Below are positions 1 through 10,467 of a stretch of DNA of 64,000 bases, piece after piece. The first letter of the stretch is position 1. Each line of letters begins with the position of its first letter. The notes under the pieces are model-generated. The model was not told where the DNA came from and did not search any database. It was given only the letters and a program-made list of their open reading frames with translations. Location: NCBI GenBank assembly GCA_947573485.1, contig CANPGB010000008.1, positions 1-64,000 of the forward strand. Reading direction: 5' to 3'. The translations under genes and the position numbers were made by a program. The stretch comes from an uncultured Porphyromonadaceae bacterium. Lineage in GTDB: Bacteria; Bacteroidota; Bacteroidia; Bacteroidales; Muribaculaceae.

Positions 1-1
1 C

Positions 2-91
2 CCCGCCGACCGCATCGCCGCCGGCGACTGGCAGTATATCACCGACAAGTGCCGCGAGTGTATCGCAATTGCTGCGCGCCTCGGCAAATAA
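2..91 (+). CDS. C-terminal end of a truncated CDS, possibly KDPG/KHG aldolase (Eda-like)
   Basis: Open frame from position 2 to TAA at 89-91, reading PADRIAAGDWQYITDKCRECIAIAARLGK*; tail resembles bacteroidetal 2-keto-3-deoxy-6-phosphogluconate aldolases, but only 29 residues are visible. Confidence 0.4.
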   Translation, partial: PADRIAAGDWQYITDKCRECIAIAARLGK

Positions 92-110
92 GTACACATT
101 ATTATATTAT

Positions 111-145
111 GGCCCCGGCAGCACACGGCTGTCGGGGCCATATTT
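111..145 (+). terminator. Rho-independent-like terminator
   Basis: GGCCCCGGCAGC-acac-GGCTGTCGGGGCC stem (one G-U pair) followed by a short T-rich run, directly after the upstream stop codon. Confidence 0.7.
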
Positions 146-174
146 GCATAAACGGGCGTTTTTTAGTAGTTTTG
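143..174 (+). promoter_or_regulatory. Bacteroidetes-type promoter for the ABC-F gene
   Basis: TTTG (143-146), 20-nt spacer, TAGTTTTG (167-174), matching TTTG-N19-21-TAnnTTTG. Confidence 0.6.
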
Positions 175-219
175 CCGAAAATTTCAGAAATCAAAAATTC
201 CGATAGCGTATAATATAGC

Positions 220-1839
<1,620 letters not shown>

Positions 1840-1863
1840 TCAGTTCATACTATGTTACCCTAT

Positions 1864-1895
1864 AAAAAAAGCTGCGCATCCGGCGCAGCTTTTTT
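1864..1895 (+). terminator. Rho-independent terminator after the ABC-F gene
   Basis: AAAAAAAGCTGCGC-atcc-GGCGCAGCTTTTTT hairpin with T tract. Confidence 0.85.
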
Positions 1896-1937
1896 CGTGT
1901 ATAATCCTAAAAATCAGATCAAAATCTCGAGCGTCGA

Positions 1938-2017
1938 TGTAGGGACATGCCTTTGGCATGTTTGATTGATTTTGCTTTGATTCCCTGACCTTTACATGCC
2001 AAAGGCATGTCCCTACA
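1938..2017. repeat. Perfect 24-bp inverted repeat with palindromic arms (REP/BIME-like)
   Basis: TGTAGGGACATGCCTTTGGCATGT at 1938-1961 and its exact reverse complement ACATGCCAAAGGCATGTCCCTACA at 1994-2017. Confidence 0.9.
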
Positions 2018-2084
2018 GTTTTCGAATTTTAGAAAATGTAGACGTATCACACGAAGTTCTGCAACACCCTCCGAAGCTCGTTAA

Positions 2085-2146
2085 CCCCGGGTGCATGCCA
2101 CCCGGGGCCAGTCATATCTATAGGCGATGCCGTGCCGGAGGTACGG
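2085..2146. repeat. Pair of further hairpins in the same intergenic region
   Basis: CCCCGGGTG-catgc-CACCCGGGG (2085-2107) and CCGTGCC-gga-GGTACGG (2130-2146, one G-U). Confidence 0.7.
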
Positions 2147-2316
2147 TATAACCATTTCAGCGGGGATACTTCCAAGGTACTCGGAGATTCCGATTTATCT
2201 GAGATGTTTTGCCCCGTGCGTCGCTACGCACAATACAATAGTTCTTTCCCACTTCATACTTATTTACGTACTTTTGCCCTTCTCACCGTACCTTAAACAC
2301 AGATAGATACCGCGGA

Positions 2317-2928
2317 ATGGCAATCTTTGAAAAACACACAACAACAAGCGACCGCGAACTGGTACTGATGATCAAGCTGGGCGACCCGCGCAGCTTCGAG
2401 CATCTGTTCATGCGCTACTACCCGCGATTCAGGGCTTTCACGTTCCGCTTCGTGCGCGATGAGTCGGCTACCGACGATATAATGCAGAACGTATTCCTGA
2501 AGCTGTGGGTCAATCGCGACTCGCTGAAGGAAGACCTTCCGGTGAGCACTTTCATCTTCGTGCTCACAAAAAATGAGATTTACACGTGGCTCCGCTACCG
2601 CCGGGCGCACATCACTTCTCCACTCGACGAGCACATGCCTTTCAGCACGGGCCCGGCAGCCTCTCCCGACCGCATCTACGACTACACCGAGCTTGAACTT
2701 AACCTGCAGGCTGCCATTGAGGAGCTGCCTGCACGGCGGCGCGAGATTTTCCGCCTCAACCGCTACGAGCTTAAATCGGCCAAGGAGATTGCTGCGCAAT
2801 TGGGCATCTCGGCCCGCACCGTCGAGAAGCAGATAGAGCTTGCCCTGCGCCATATAAGGGAGCGGTTGCGCTACAGCATGCATATAATAATAGTAAGTTT
2901 TCACATATTATGCAATTCAATATTCTGA
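2317..2928 (+). CDS. ECF (sigma-70 family) RNA polymerase sigma factor
   Basis: Region 2 motif (FEHLFMRYYPRFRAFTFRFVRDESATDDIMQNVFLKLW) and region 4 HTH (LPARRREIFRLNRYELKSAKEIAAQLGISARTVEKQI); FecI-like. Confidence 0.93.
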   Translation: MAIFEKHTTTSDRELVLMIKLGDPRSFEHLFMRYYPRFRAFTFRFVRDESATDDIMQNVFLKLWVNRDSLKEDLPVSTFIFVLTKNEIYTWLRYRRAHITSPLDEHMPFSTGPAASPDRIYDYTELELNLQAAIEELPARRREIFRLNRYELKSAKEIAAQLGISARTVEKQIELALRHIRERLRYSMHIIIVSFHILCNSIF

Positions 2929-3806
2929 CACGCGGCATCGTGCTTGGCGCGGTGGCTCTTTTAGGCTCGCTTACGGCAGTGGCGGGTGGCACGAGGCTAA
3001 AGGCTATGTCGTTCAATATCCGTTTCGATACCCCCAAGGATACCGCCGAGCTCTCGTGGGAAAACCGTCGCGGGGCAATCGCCACCATGCTTGAGCAGGA
3101 GGCGCCCGACGTGGTAGGCATGCAGGAGTTGCTCGCCTCTATGGAAAGCGGACTGCACGCCCTAACACCGGCTTATGCCTACTACCGCATACCGCACAGC
3201 GAAGATGTGCGCGACCGCATGACAGGCGATGTGGCAGTAGCCTATCGCCGCGACTTATTCGAGCCCTGCGACTCGGGCTATTTCTGGCTTAGCGCAACGC
3301 CCGAGGTGGCATCGAAGCCCTGGAACTCCACCGACCGCCATTACCGCAGCTGTGTGTGGGTAAAGCTGCGCCACAAGGTATCGGGCGATGAGTTCTATTT
3401 CTTTACCACCCACTTCCCTTATAAGAAAGAACCTGTCGACACCGAGGTTCGTGCCCGCTGCGCGCAACTGATCTGCAACAAGATTCACGAAATAGCGGGC
3501 GACAGCGCGGCCTGCTTTGTGACAGGCGATATGAACGCCTCCGACAACCCCGACGACCCGCGCAGCCCGAGTCTCGCGCCATACTTTGCCTATATGGGGG
3601 CGGCGCGGCGCGATGCCGAGTTCAGCAACTGCCGCTCGAGCTTCAACGGCTTCGGACGCATCTCCCCCGAAATACGCGGAAAGAATCTCGACCACATCTT
3701 CTACCGCAACGCCACGCCGCGCCTCTTCGAGACCGTTGACTACCCCGGTTTCGGCACCTTATATATCTCTGACCATTATCCCATTCTATGCCACTTCGAC
3801 CTATGA
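2910..3806 (+). CDS. Secreted endonuclease/exonuclease/phosphatase (EEP) family protein
   Basis: Signal peptide; MSFNIRFDTP, MQEL, GDMNASDNP and ISDHYPI motifs of the EEP fold. Confidence 0.9.
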   Translation: MQFNILTRGIVLGAVALLGSLTAVAGGTRLKAMSFNIRFDTPKDTAELSWENRRGAIATMLEQEAPDVVGMQELLASMESGLHALTPAYAYYRIPHSEDVRDRMTGDVAVAYRRDLFEPCDSGYFWLSATPEVASKPWNSTDRHYRSCVWVKLRHKVSGDEFYFFTTHFPYKKEPVDTEVRARCAQLICNKIHEIAGDSAACFVTGDMNASDNPDDPRSPSLAPYFAYMGAARRDAEFSNCRSSFNGFGRISPEIRGKNLDHIFYRNATPRLFETVDYPGFGTLYISDHYPILCHFDL

Positions 3807-5809
3807 AAAACGCCCTCACCGCCGCCTTTGCCCTCGCGCTGGCGCTACCGATGCACGCCATAAGCCTCAGTTCTCCCGACGGCAAACTGTTACTTGACGT
3901 AGCCACTGCCGACAGCCTCCGCATAAGTCTCACCGACGCCACAAGCGGCAAAGAGTTGCTGCGCCCCTCCACCATAGGCATAGCATGGAACGACGGCGAC
4001 TACTGGGGCGACGGCGAGAAAGTAAAGAAGAGCCGCCGCAGCAAGGCAAATTCCACCATAGCATCTCCTTTCTATAAAAAGGCTGAGGTGCAGGATAATT
4101 ACAATGCACTCAACCTCAACTTCGACGGCTACAGCCTCGAGTTGCGCGCCTACAACGACGGCATTGCCTACCGCTTTGCGGGCACCGGCGGCAAGTGCGG
4201 CGAGGTGCAGAGCGAGACGGCTGCCTACCGCCTCGGCGCCGACGACACCCTTTACGCCCCTCGCGTGCGCAACCGCAAGAAGCGCACCAAGGCCTCGCGC
4301 CACGAGCTTTTCTGGAACGATATGCAAAACCAATACACCGTATCTCCCCTCTCGGCAATAGGTCACGGCTCGCTTTTCTTCACACCCCTCTTAGCTGCCG
4401 ACAGCGCCGCCTGCGTAACTGTTGCTTTCGGTGAGGCCGACGTCGAAGATTACCCCGGCATGTATCTTGCCGCCGACACCGCCGCTCTCGCCCTCCACGG
4501 TGTGAGCGCGCCCTACCCCGCCGCCACGGTGCAGGGCGGCCACAACGACCTTGAGATGCTCGTCACCGAACGCGAGAATTATATAGCGCGCGTAGCTGGC
4601 GACCGCACTTTCCCTTGGCGCTTCTTCATCGTCAGCCGCGACGACCGGGAGCTGCCTGCCTCCGATATGGTTTACCGTCTTGCAGCGCCCTGCCGCCTCG
4701 ACAGCACCAGGTGGATACGCCCGGGAAAGGTGGCCTGGGAGTGGTGGAACAACTGGGGGCTCTACGGCGTGGACTTCAAGGCCGGAGTCAACAACGACAC
4801 CTATAAGGAATATATCGACTTCGCCGCCGACAAGGGCATAGAATATGTGATTCTCGACGAAGGCTGGGCTACCAAAGGCAAGTGCGATCTCTTCGACGTA
4901 GTACCCGAAATCGACCTGCCCGAGCTTATTTCGTATGCCAAGGAGCGCGGAGTAGGCATTATTCTCTGGGCGGGCTATCTCGCCTTTGAAAAAGATATGG
5001 AGGCGGTTGTGCGCCGCTACGCCGATATGGGCGTGAAAGGTTTCAAAATCGACTTCCTCAACCGCGACGACCAACCGATGATTGATTTCATGTACCGCAC
5101 GGCAGAGCTGTGCGGGCGCCATAAGATGCTCGTCGACTTCCACGGCTGCCCCAAGCCCACGGGTCTGCAGCGAACCTATCCCAATGTAATAAACTACGAA
5201 GCGGTGTTCGGCCTCGAACAGATGAAGTGGACAAAGCCGGGCGTCGACCAGATAACATACGACGTAACCCTGCCCTTTATCCGCAGCATAGCAGGACCCA
5301 TGGACTACACCCAGGGCGCCATGCGCAACGCACCTCTGAATCAGTACTACCCCTGCCGCTCCAACCCCATGAGCCAGGGCACACGCTGCCGCCAGCTCGC
5401 CGAGTTTGTAATCTTCGATTCGCCCCTGAGCATGCTCTGCGACTCGCCCGGCAACTACATGCGCGAGCCCGAGAGCACGGCTTTCATAGCGGCAATTCCC
5501 ACGGTTTTCGAGCGCACCGAAGTGCTCGCGGGCAAAGTAGGCGACCATATAGCCATGGCACGCCGCGGCGCCGACGGCACGTGGTACATAGGCGCCATGA
5601 CCGGGAATGAAGCTCTCGAACTCGAACTCGACCTGGATTTCCTTGACGAGGGAACCGTTTACGACGCCGTGATAATGAGCGACGGCATAAACGCCGACTC
5701 ATATGCCTCCGACTACCGCTGCAGCAAAGGCATAGTGAGCAATAACGACGGCCTTGTTGCACGCATGGTTGCCGGAGGTGGTTTCGCGGCCATTCTCAGC
5801 CCGCGCTGA
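3803..5809 (+). CDS. Glycoside hydrolase family 97 protein
   Basis: Start MKNALTAAFALALALPMHA (signal peptide) chosen because its ATG overlaps the previous stop (ATGA); GH97 motifs EWWNNWG, YVILDEGWA, GFKIDFLNRDDQ, TYPNVINYEAVFGLEQ. Confidence 0.9.
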   Translation: MKNALTAAFALALALPMHAISLSSPDGKLLLDVATADSLRISLTDATSGKELLRPSTIGIAWNDGDYWGDGEKVKKSRRSKANSTIASPFYKKAEVQDNYNALNLNFDGYSLELRAYNDGIAYRFAGTGGKCGEVQSETAAYRLGADDTLYAPRVRNRKKRTKASRHELFWNDMQNQYTVSPLSAIGHGSLFFTPLLAADSAACVTVAFGEADVEDYPGMYLAADTAALALHGVSAPYPAATVQGGHNDLEMLVTERENYIARVAGDRTFPWRFFIVSRDDRELPASDMVYRLAAPCRLDSTRWIRPGKVAWEWWNNWGLYGVDFKAGVNNDTYKEYIDFAADKGIEYVILDEGWATKGKCDLFDVVPEIDLPELISYAKERGVGIILWAGYLAFEKDMEAVVRRYADMGVKGFKIDFLNRDDQPMIDFMYRTAELCGRHKMLVDFHGCPKPTGLQRTYPNVINYEAVFGLEQMKWTKPGVDQITYDVTLPFIRSIAGPMDYTQGAMRNAPLNQYYPCRSNPMSQGTRCRQLAEFVIFDSPLSMLCDSPGNYMREPESTAFIAAIPTVFERTEVLAGKVGDHIAMARRGADGTWYIGAMTGNEALELELDLDFLDEGTVYDAVIMSDGINADSYASDYRCSKGIVSNNDGLVARMVAGGGFAAILSPR

Positions 5810-5864
5810 TTTACGTAGTAGGCGCCGTAAGCCCGTTCTTATTATACTCTTAAACCTTAAAGTC

Positions 5865-6857
5865 ATGAATCCAAACACCATAGAAAACTATCTTCTCGGC
5901 AAGTGCTCGGCAGAAGAAAGCCGGGAGGTTGAACGGTGGTTTGTAGAAAACATCGATAATCCCGAGCTTGAGGAACTGTGCACCCCGGTAATAGGTCGCA
6001 TGGGCGCCTACAGCGACGACAGTGCCGCCCGCGAGGCCTTCGAGCACCTCCGCCGCCGTCTTGCCCTGAACCCCGGCGAGCCCCGCCGACGCCGCCTCTT
6101 CCGCATAGGCTTCAAGGCCGCCGCAGCCGCCCTCGTCCTGGGCGTATGTGTCACGGCAGCATATCTTTCGGGGCGCGGCATGGCAGAACCCGAAATCTAC
6201 TCGCCCGACTTTGTGGAGATAGCAGCCATAGGCACCGGCAGCTCGCACACTCTGCTCCCCGACTCTTCGGAGGTGGTGGTGCACCCCGGCAGCCGCATCA
6301 TCTACGACCGCACCTCTTTCGGAGGGCACAGGCAGGTGATGCTCTTCGGCGACGCCTACTTTGCAGTGCGCAAGGGTGCCGACATGCCTTTTGAAGTAAA
6401 GTGCCACGGCGCCTCGGTGCACGTAATGGGCACGCGCTTCGATGTTTCATCGCATGACGACGACTCCGAGTTCACCGTAGCGCTCTACGACGGCAAGGTG
6501 AGCCTCTCTACCGAAATGGGTCCCGGACGCGACACCATTACCCTCTCGCCGGGCGAGATTGTAAAAGTCGACAAGGCCACCGGCGCTCTCAGCACCATGC
6601 ACGTGCCCGACCTCGACAACAACGAGGATAACGGTGGCACCCACGTCTTTTTCGAGCGCCGCATAGCCGATATCGCCACCGAGCTCGAGCGCCGCACCGG
6701 CAAGCACATTATAATCCGCAATCCGGCAATAAGCTCGCGCAGGGTGCTGGCGATATTCTCAAACAACGAGTCGCCCGAAGAAATTCTGCGCGCCGTGACC
6801 GCAGGCACCTCGGTGGTGGTAGCCCAGCCCGACAGCCTCACCATAGAGGTGCGCTGA
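5865..6857 (+). CDS. FecR-family anti-sigma factor
   Basis: Start MNPNTIENYLLGKCSAEESREVERW; one TM segment; FecR domain (FVEIAAIGTGSSHTLLPDSSEVVVHPGSRIIYD, VKCHGASVHVMGTRFDV). Confidence 0.92.
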   Translation: MNPNTIENYLLGKCSAEESREVERWFVENIDNPELEELCTPVIGRMGAYSDDSAAREAFEHLRRRLALNPGEPRRRRLFRIGFKAAAAALVLGVCVTAAYLSGRGMAEPEIYSPDFVEIAAIGTGSSHTLLPDSSEVVVHPGSRIIYDRTSFGGHRQVMLFGDAYFAVRKGADMPFEVKCHGASVHVMGTRFDVSSHDDDSEFTVALYDGKVSLSTEMGPGRDTITLSPGEIVKVDKATGALSTMHVPDLDNNEDNGGTHVFFERRIADIATELERRTGKHIIIRNPAISSRRVLAIFSNNESPEEILRAVTAGTSVVVAQPDSLTIEVR

Positions 6858-6885
6858 CCAACAGAAATCAAACCTTAAAACTAAT

Positions 6886-9800
6886 ATGAATCAACTGTCA
6901 CAATTTCTACACCGCGCCCGTCCGCGTCTGCTCGCAGTGGCGGCAGGGCTTGTAGTCTGCGGCGCAGCCTATGCCCAGACAATCGACTTCAAAGTATCCG
7001 ACACGAGCGTGCGGCAGGCCGTGCTCCTCTTCCAGAAGCAGACCGGCCTCTCGGTGAGCGTCGACGCCGACAAGCTCGACATGAACCGCACCGTGAGTGT
7101 CAACGCACGCAACCGCACACCCGAAGATGTTCTCCGCAGCATTTTCAAGGGTCAGAATATCGACTGCACCTACTCGGGCAAGACCCTGGTGGTGGCTCCC
7201 GCCGGCAAGGCTGCTCCAGAAAAGAAAAGCCGCCCGCGCCTCACCGGCACAATCACCGACGAGAACAATGTCGGCGAGCCCCTAATCGGCGCCACCGTCA
7301 CCAATCTCAGCACCGGGCAGGCCGTGGTCACCGACATCGACGGCAACTACAGCATAGCCGCCGCTCCGGGCGAGAAGCTGCGCGTGAGTTATGTGGGTTT
7401 TAATCCTGCCGATGTCGAGGTTGGCGACAGCGACACCCTCAACGTGGCCATTTCGGAGGCTAACAATGCCTTGAACGAAGTGGTTGTCGTAGGCTTCGGC
7501 ACGCAGAAAAAGATGAACCTCACGGGCGCTGTCTCAGTAATCAATTCCGACGAAGTGAACGGTCGCCCGGTGGCGAGCGCCGCCACAGCACTGCAGGGCC
7601 TCGACCCTGCAATGAACATCGGCATAAACTCCGGCCGCGCCGACGCCGGTTATACTATCGACATCCGCGGCGCCGCCTCGCTCAACTCAAGTTCGCCGCT
7701 GATTCTCGTCGACGGTGTGGAGATGCCCCTCAGCCGCGTGAACCCCAACGACATAGAGTCGGTATCGATTCTCAAAGACGCATCGGCCTCGGCAGTCTAC
7801 GGCGCCAAGGCATCGGCCGGTGTTGTGCTCGTCACCACCAAGAGCGGCACGGAGTCGCGCCCCACGGTATCGTACAACGGCCGCTTCGGCTGGGCGCAGA
7901 ACACCACTTCCACCGACTACATCACCTCAGGCTACGAGTGGGGAAAGGTTGTTGACCGCTTCAATTATATCTACTCCAACCAGAACTACCTCAAATATGG
8001 CGAGGACGACTGGGCCGAGCTCGAGGCACGCCGCTACGACAAGACCGAGAACCCCGAGCGCCCCTGGGTTGTAGTGGGCGAGGACGGCAACTACAAGTAC
8101 TACGGCAACTTCGACTGGTATAACTACTACTTCCGCCGCACGCGCCCCCAGCAGGAGCACAATGTGACCCTAAGCGGTGGCAACGACCGCGTGAAATACT
8201 ATGTTAGTGGCCGTTACTACCACGCCGACGGCATGATGAACATTGTCAACGACCCCTTCCGCTCCTATAATTTCCGTGCCAAACTCACGGTGAACATCGC
8301 CAAGTGGGTAAAGTTCTCCACCAACGTCAACTACTTCAACGGCAAGACCACATGGGTGGGTTACAACGACATAGAGCGCACTTTCACCACCACCTCCTAC
8401 GGCAACTCTCCGCTCTTCTCGCCCCTCAACCCCGACGGCACCATTGTACACAAGACCGACGTCGTGAACCAGGGAGCCACCGTTTCGGGTGACTACAACC
8501 TGCTTATTCACAGCGGCAACAACCGAAATATCGACGAAGACAACGATATTTCGATAAAGAACAGCCTCGACTTCGACCTCTACCGAGGCCTTGCTCTTCA
8601 CCTGAGCCACGCCTACCGCACAAAGTCGGAGTATGAGTCGCATCGCCGCGCCAACGCCCAGTACTCGCACACCGCAGGCGAGCTCACGACGGTAGACACC
8701 GGCTACTTCCTCAATCAGCTTCAGGAAAAGCACAACCGCACTTACCGCCACATCTTCGAAGGCTACCTCGACTACTCGCTGCGCTTCGGCGGCCTCAACA
8801 ACTTCAAGGCCATGGCCGGCGCCCAATATGAGACATACAAGAAGCGCTCGCTGGCAATCACCCGCGACGGCCTCGTTACCGACGACCTCGACGACTTCGA
8901 CCTCGCCGCAGGCGACACATACAAGCTCACCGGCGGCAAGACACGCTACCGCACCCTCGGTTTCTTTGCCCGCGTAAACTATGATTACGACGGCCGCTAT
9001 CTCGTTGAACTCTCGGGTCGTGCCGACGGCACCTCTCGCTTCCGCAGCGGCAACCGCTGGGGTTTCTTCCCCTCGGGCTCGCTCGGCTGGCGCATGAGCC
9101 AGGAAAAATTTTGGGAAGGCGTATCGTCGTGGTGGAACAACTCCAAGCTCCGTTTCTCCATAGGCTCGCTCGGCAACCAGCAGGTGAGCGACTTCCTCTT
9201 CTTCGATAAAATCGACACGGGCAACTTCGACTCAGGCTTCACCTTCAACGGCAACGACCGCCTGCAGTATGCCTCCGAATCGAACCCTGTGGCCTCCGAC
9301 CTCACATGGGAGAAAGTGACAACCTACGACTGGGGTATCGACTGGAGCTTCCTCAACAACCGCCTCGACCTCAGCGCCGACTACTACATACGCCGCACCA
9401 CCGACATGATGATGCCCGGCGCCGCCCTCCCCGGCGTCTACGGCGTAAGCGCTCCCAAGCAGAACAGCGCAGACATGCGCACCAACGGCTGGGAAGTGGC
9501 TATCCACTGGCGCGACCGTCTCACCCTCGGCGGCCATGCCTTCAACTACGGCGTAAATGCCTCGCTTGGCGACTACAAGACCGTGGTCACCCGCTTCAAC
9601 AATGAGACCCGACTCATCGACGGCACAAGCTACAAAGGCCAGACCCTCGGCGAAATATGGGGCTATGTGGTCGACGGCCTCTTCGCCTCCGACGAAGAAG
9701 CTGCCGCTTACCAGGAAGCCGTGGACTGCTACTACTTCCTCACACGTATCATGAGCAAAGGCGCCCCCGAATACAAGAAACTCGTTGGCGGCGACCTCCG

Positions 9801-10452
9801 CTACGTCGACCTTGACGGCGACGGCAAGCTCGGCCGCGGCAAAAACACAGTGGAAGACCCCGGCGACCGCAAGGTTATCGGCAACATACTGCCCCGCTAC
9901 TCATATACTTTCGGCGCAAATGCCAACTGGCGCGGTATCGACTTCTCGATACTCTTCCAGGGAGTGGGCAAACGCGACTGGTATCCCGGCGGAGGTTTCT
10001 CAAATCTCTTCTGGGGTCCCTACTGCCGCCCCCACGGCACTTTCCTCAGCCAGCAGCTCGTCGATCAGATATGGTCGCCCGAGAACCCCGACGCCTACTT
10101 CCCCTTCCCCCGCGGTATGGAAGCCTACTCGGGCAACTCAAACACCACCTTCGATGCCAGCAACTCGCACTATACCCTCACCTCGCCCAACACGCGCTAC
10201 CTGCAGAACGTGTCGTATCTGCGTCTGAAAAACGTGACCATAGGCTACACGCTGCCCGTGCTCAAAAAGTACATCAGTCAGATTCGCATCTACTTCACCG
10301 GCGAGAACCTCCACTACTGGTCGCCCATGAAGAAATACTGCAAGTACATCGACCCCGAGGGCGCCGTCTCCGGCATTTCCGATACCACCAACTCCGGCGA
10401 GGTATACAACTTCAGCAAAACCTATTCGGTGGGCCTGGACATCACCTTCTAA
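6886..10452 (+). CDS. SusC-like TonB-dependent receptor with N-terminal STN domain
   Basis: Signal peptide, STN domain, carboxypeptidase-regulatory-like repeat (LTGTITDENNVGEPLIGATV), plug (NEVVVVGFGTQKKMNLTGAVS), C-terminal beta-strand. Confidence 0.96.
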   Translation: MNQLSQFLHRARPRLLAVAAGLVVCGAAYAQTIDFKVSDTSVRQAVLLFQKQTGLSVSVDADKLDMNRTVSVNARNRTPEDVLRSIFKGQNIDCTYSGKTLVVAPAGKAAPEKKSRPRLTGTITDENNVGEPLIGATVTNLSTGQAVVTDIDGNYSIAAAPGEKLRVSYVGFNPADVEVGDSDTLNVAISEANNALNEVVVVGFGTQKKMNLTGAVSVINSDEVNGRPVASAATALQGLDPAMNIGINSGRADAGYTIDIRGAASLNSSSPLILVDGVEMPLSRVNPNDIESVSILKDASASAVYGAKASAGVVLVTTKSGTESRPTVSYNGRFGWAQNTTSTDYITSGYEWGKVVDRFNYIYSNQNYLKYGEDDWAELEARRYDKTENPERPWVVVGEDGNYKYYGNFDWYNYYFRRTRPQQEHNVTLSGGNDRVKYYVSGRYYHADGMMNIVNDPFRSYNFRAKLTVNIAKWVKFSTNVNYFNGKTTWVGYNDIERTFTTTSYGNSPLFSPLNPDGTIVHKTDVVNQGATVSGDYNLLIHSGNNRNIDEDNDISIKNSLDFDLYRGLALHLSHAYRTKSEYESHRRANAQYSHTAGELTTVDTGYFLNQLQEKHNRTYRHIFEGYLDYSLRFGGLNNFKAMAGAQYETYKKRSLAITRDGLVTDDLDDFDLAAGDTYKLTGGKTRYRTLGFFARVNYDYDGRYLVELSGRADGTSRFRSGNRWGFFPSGSLGWRMSQEKFWEGVSSWWNNSKLRFSIGSLGNQQVSDFLFFDKIDTGNFDSGFTFNGNDRLQYASESNPVASDLTWEKVTTYDWGIDWSFLNNRLDLSADYYIRRTTDMMMPGAALPGVYGVSAPKQNSADMRTNGWEVAIHWRDRLTLGGHAFNYGVNASLGDYKTVVTRFNNETRLIDGTSYKGQTLGEIWGYVVDGLFASDEEAAAYQEAVDCYYFLTRIMSKGAPEYKKLVGGDLRYVDLDGDGKLGRGKNTVEDPGDRKVIGNILPRYSYTFGANANWRGIDFSILFQGVGKRDWYPGGGFSNLFWGPYCRPHGTFLSQQLVDQIWSPENPDAYFPFPRGMEAYSGNSNTTFDASNSHYTLTSPNTRYLQNVSYLRLKNVTIGYTLPVLKKYISQIRIYFTGENLHYWSPMKKYCKYIDPEGAVSGISDTTNSGEVYNFSKTYSVGLDITF

Positions 10453-10467
10453 TCACCATCAACCATT

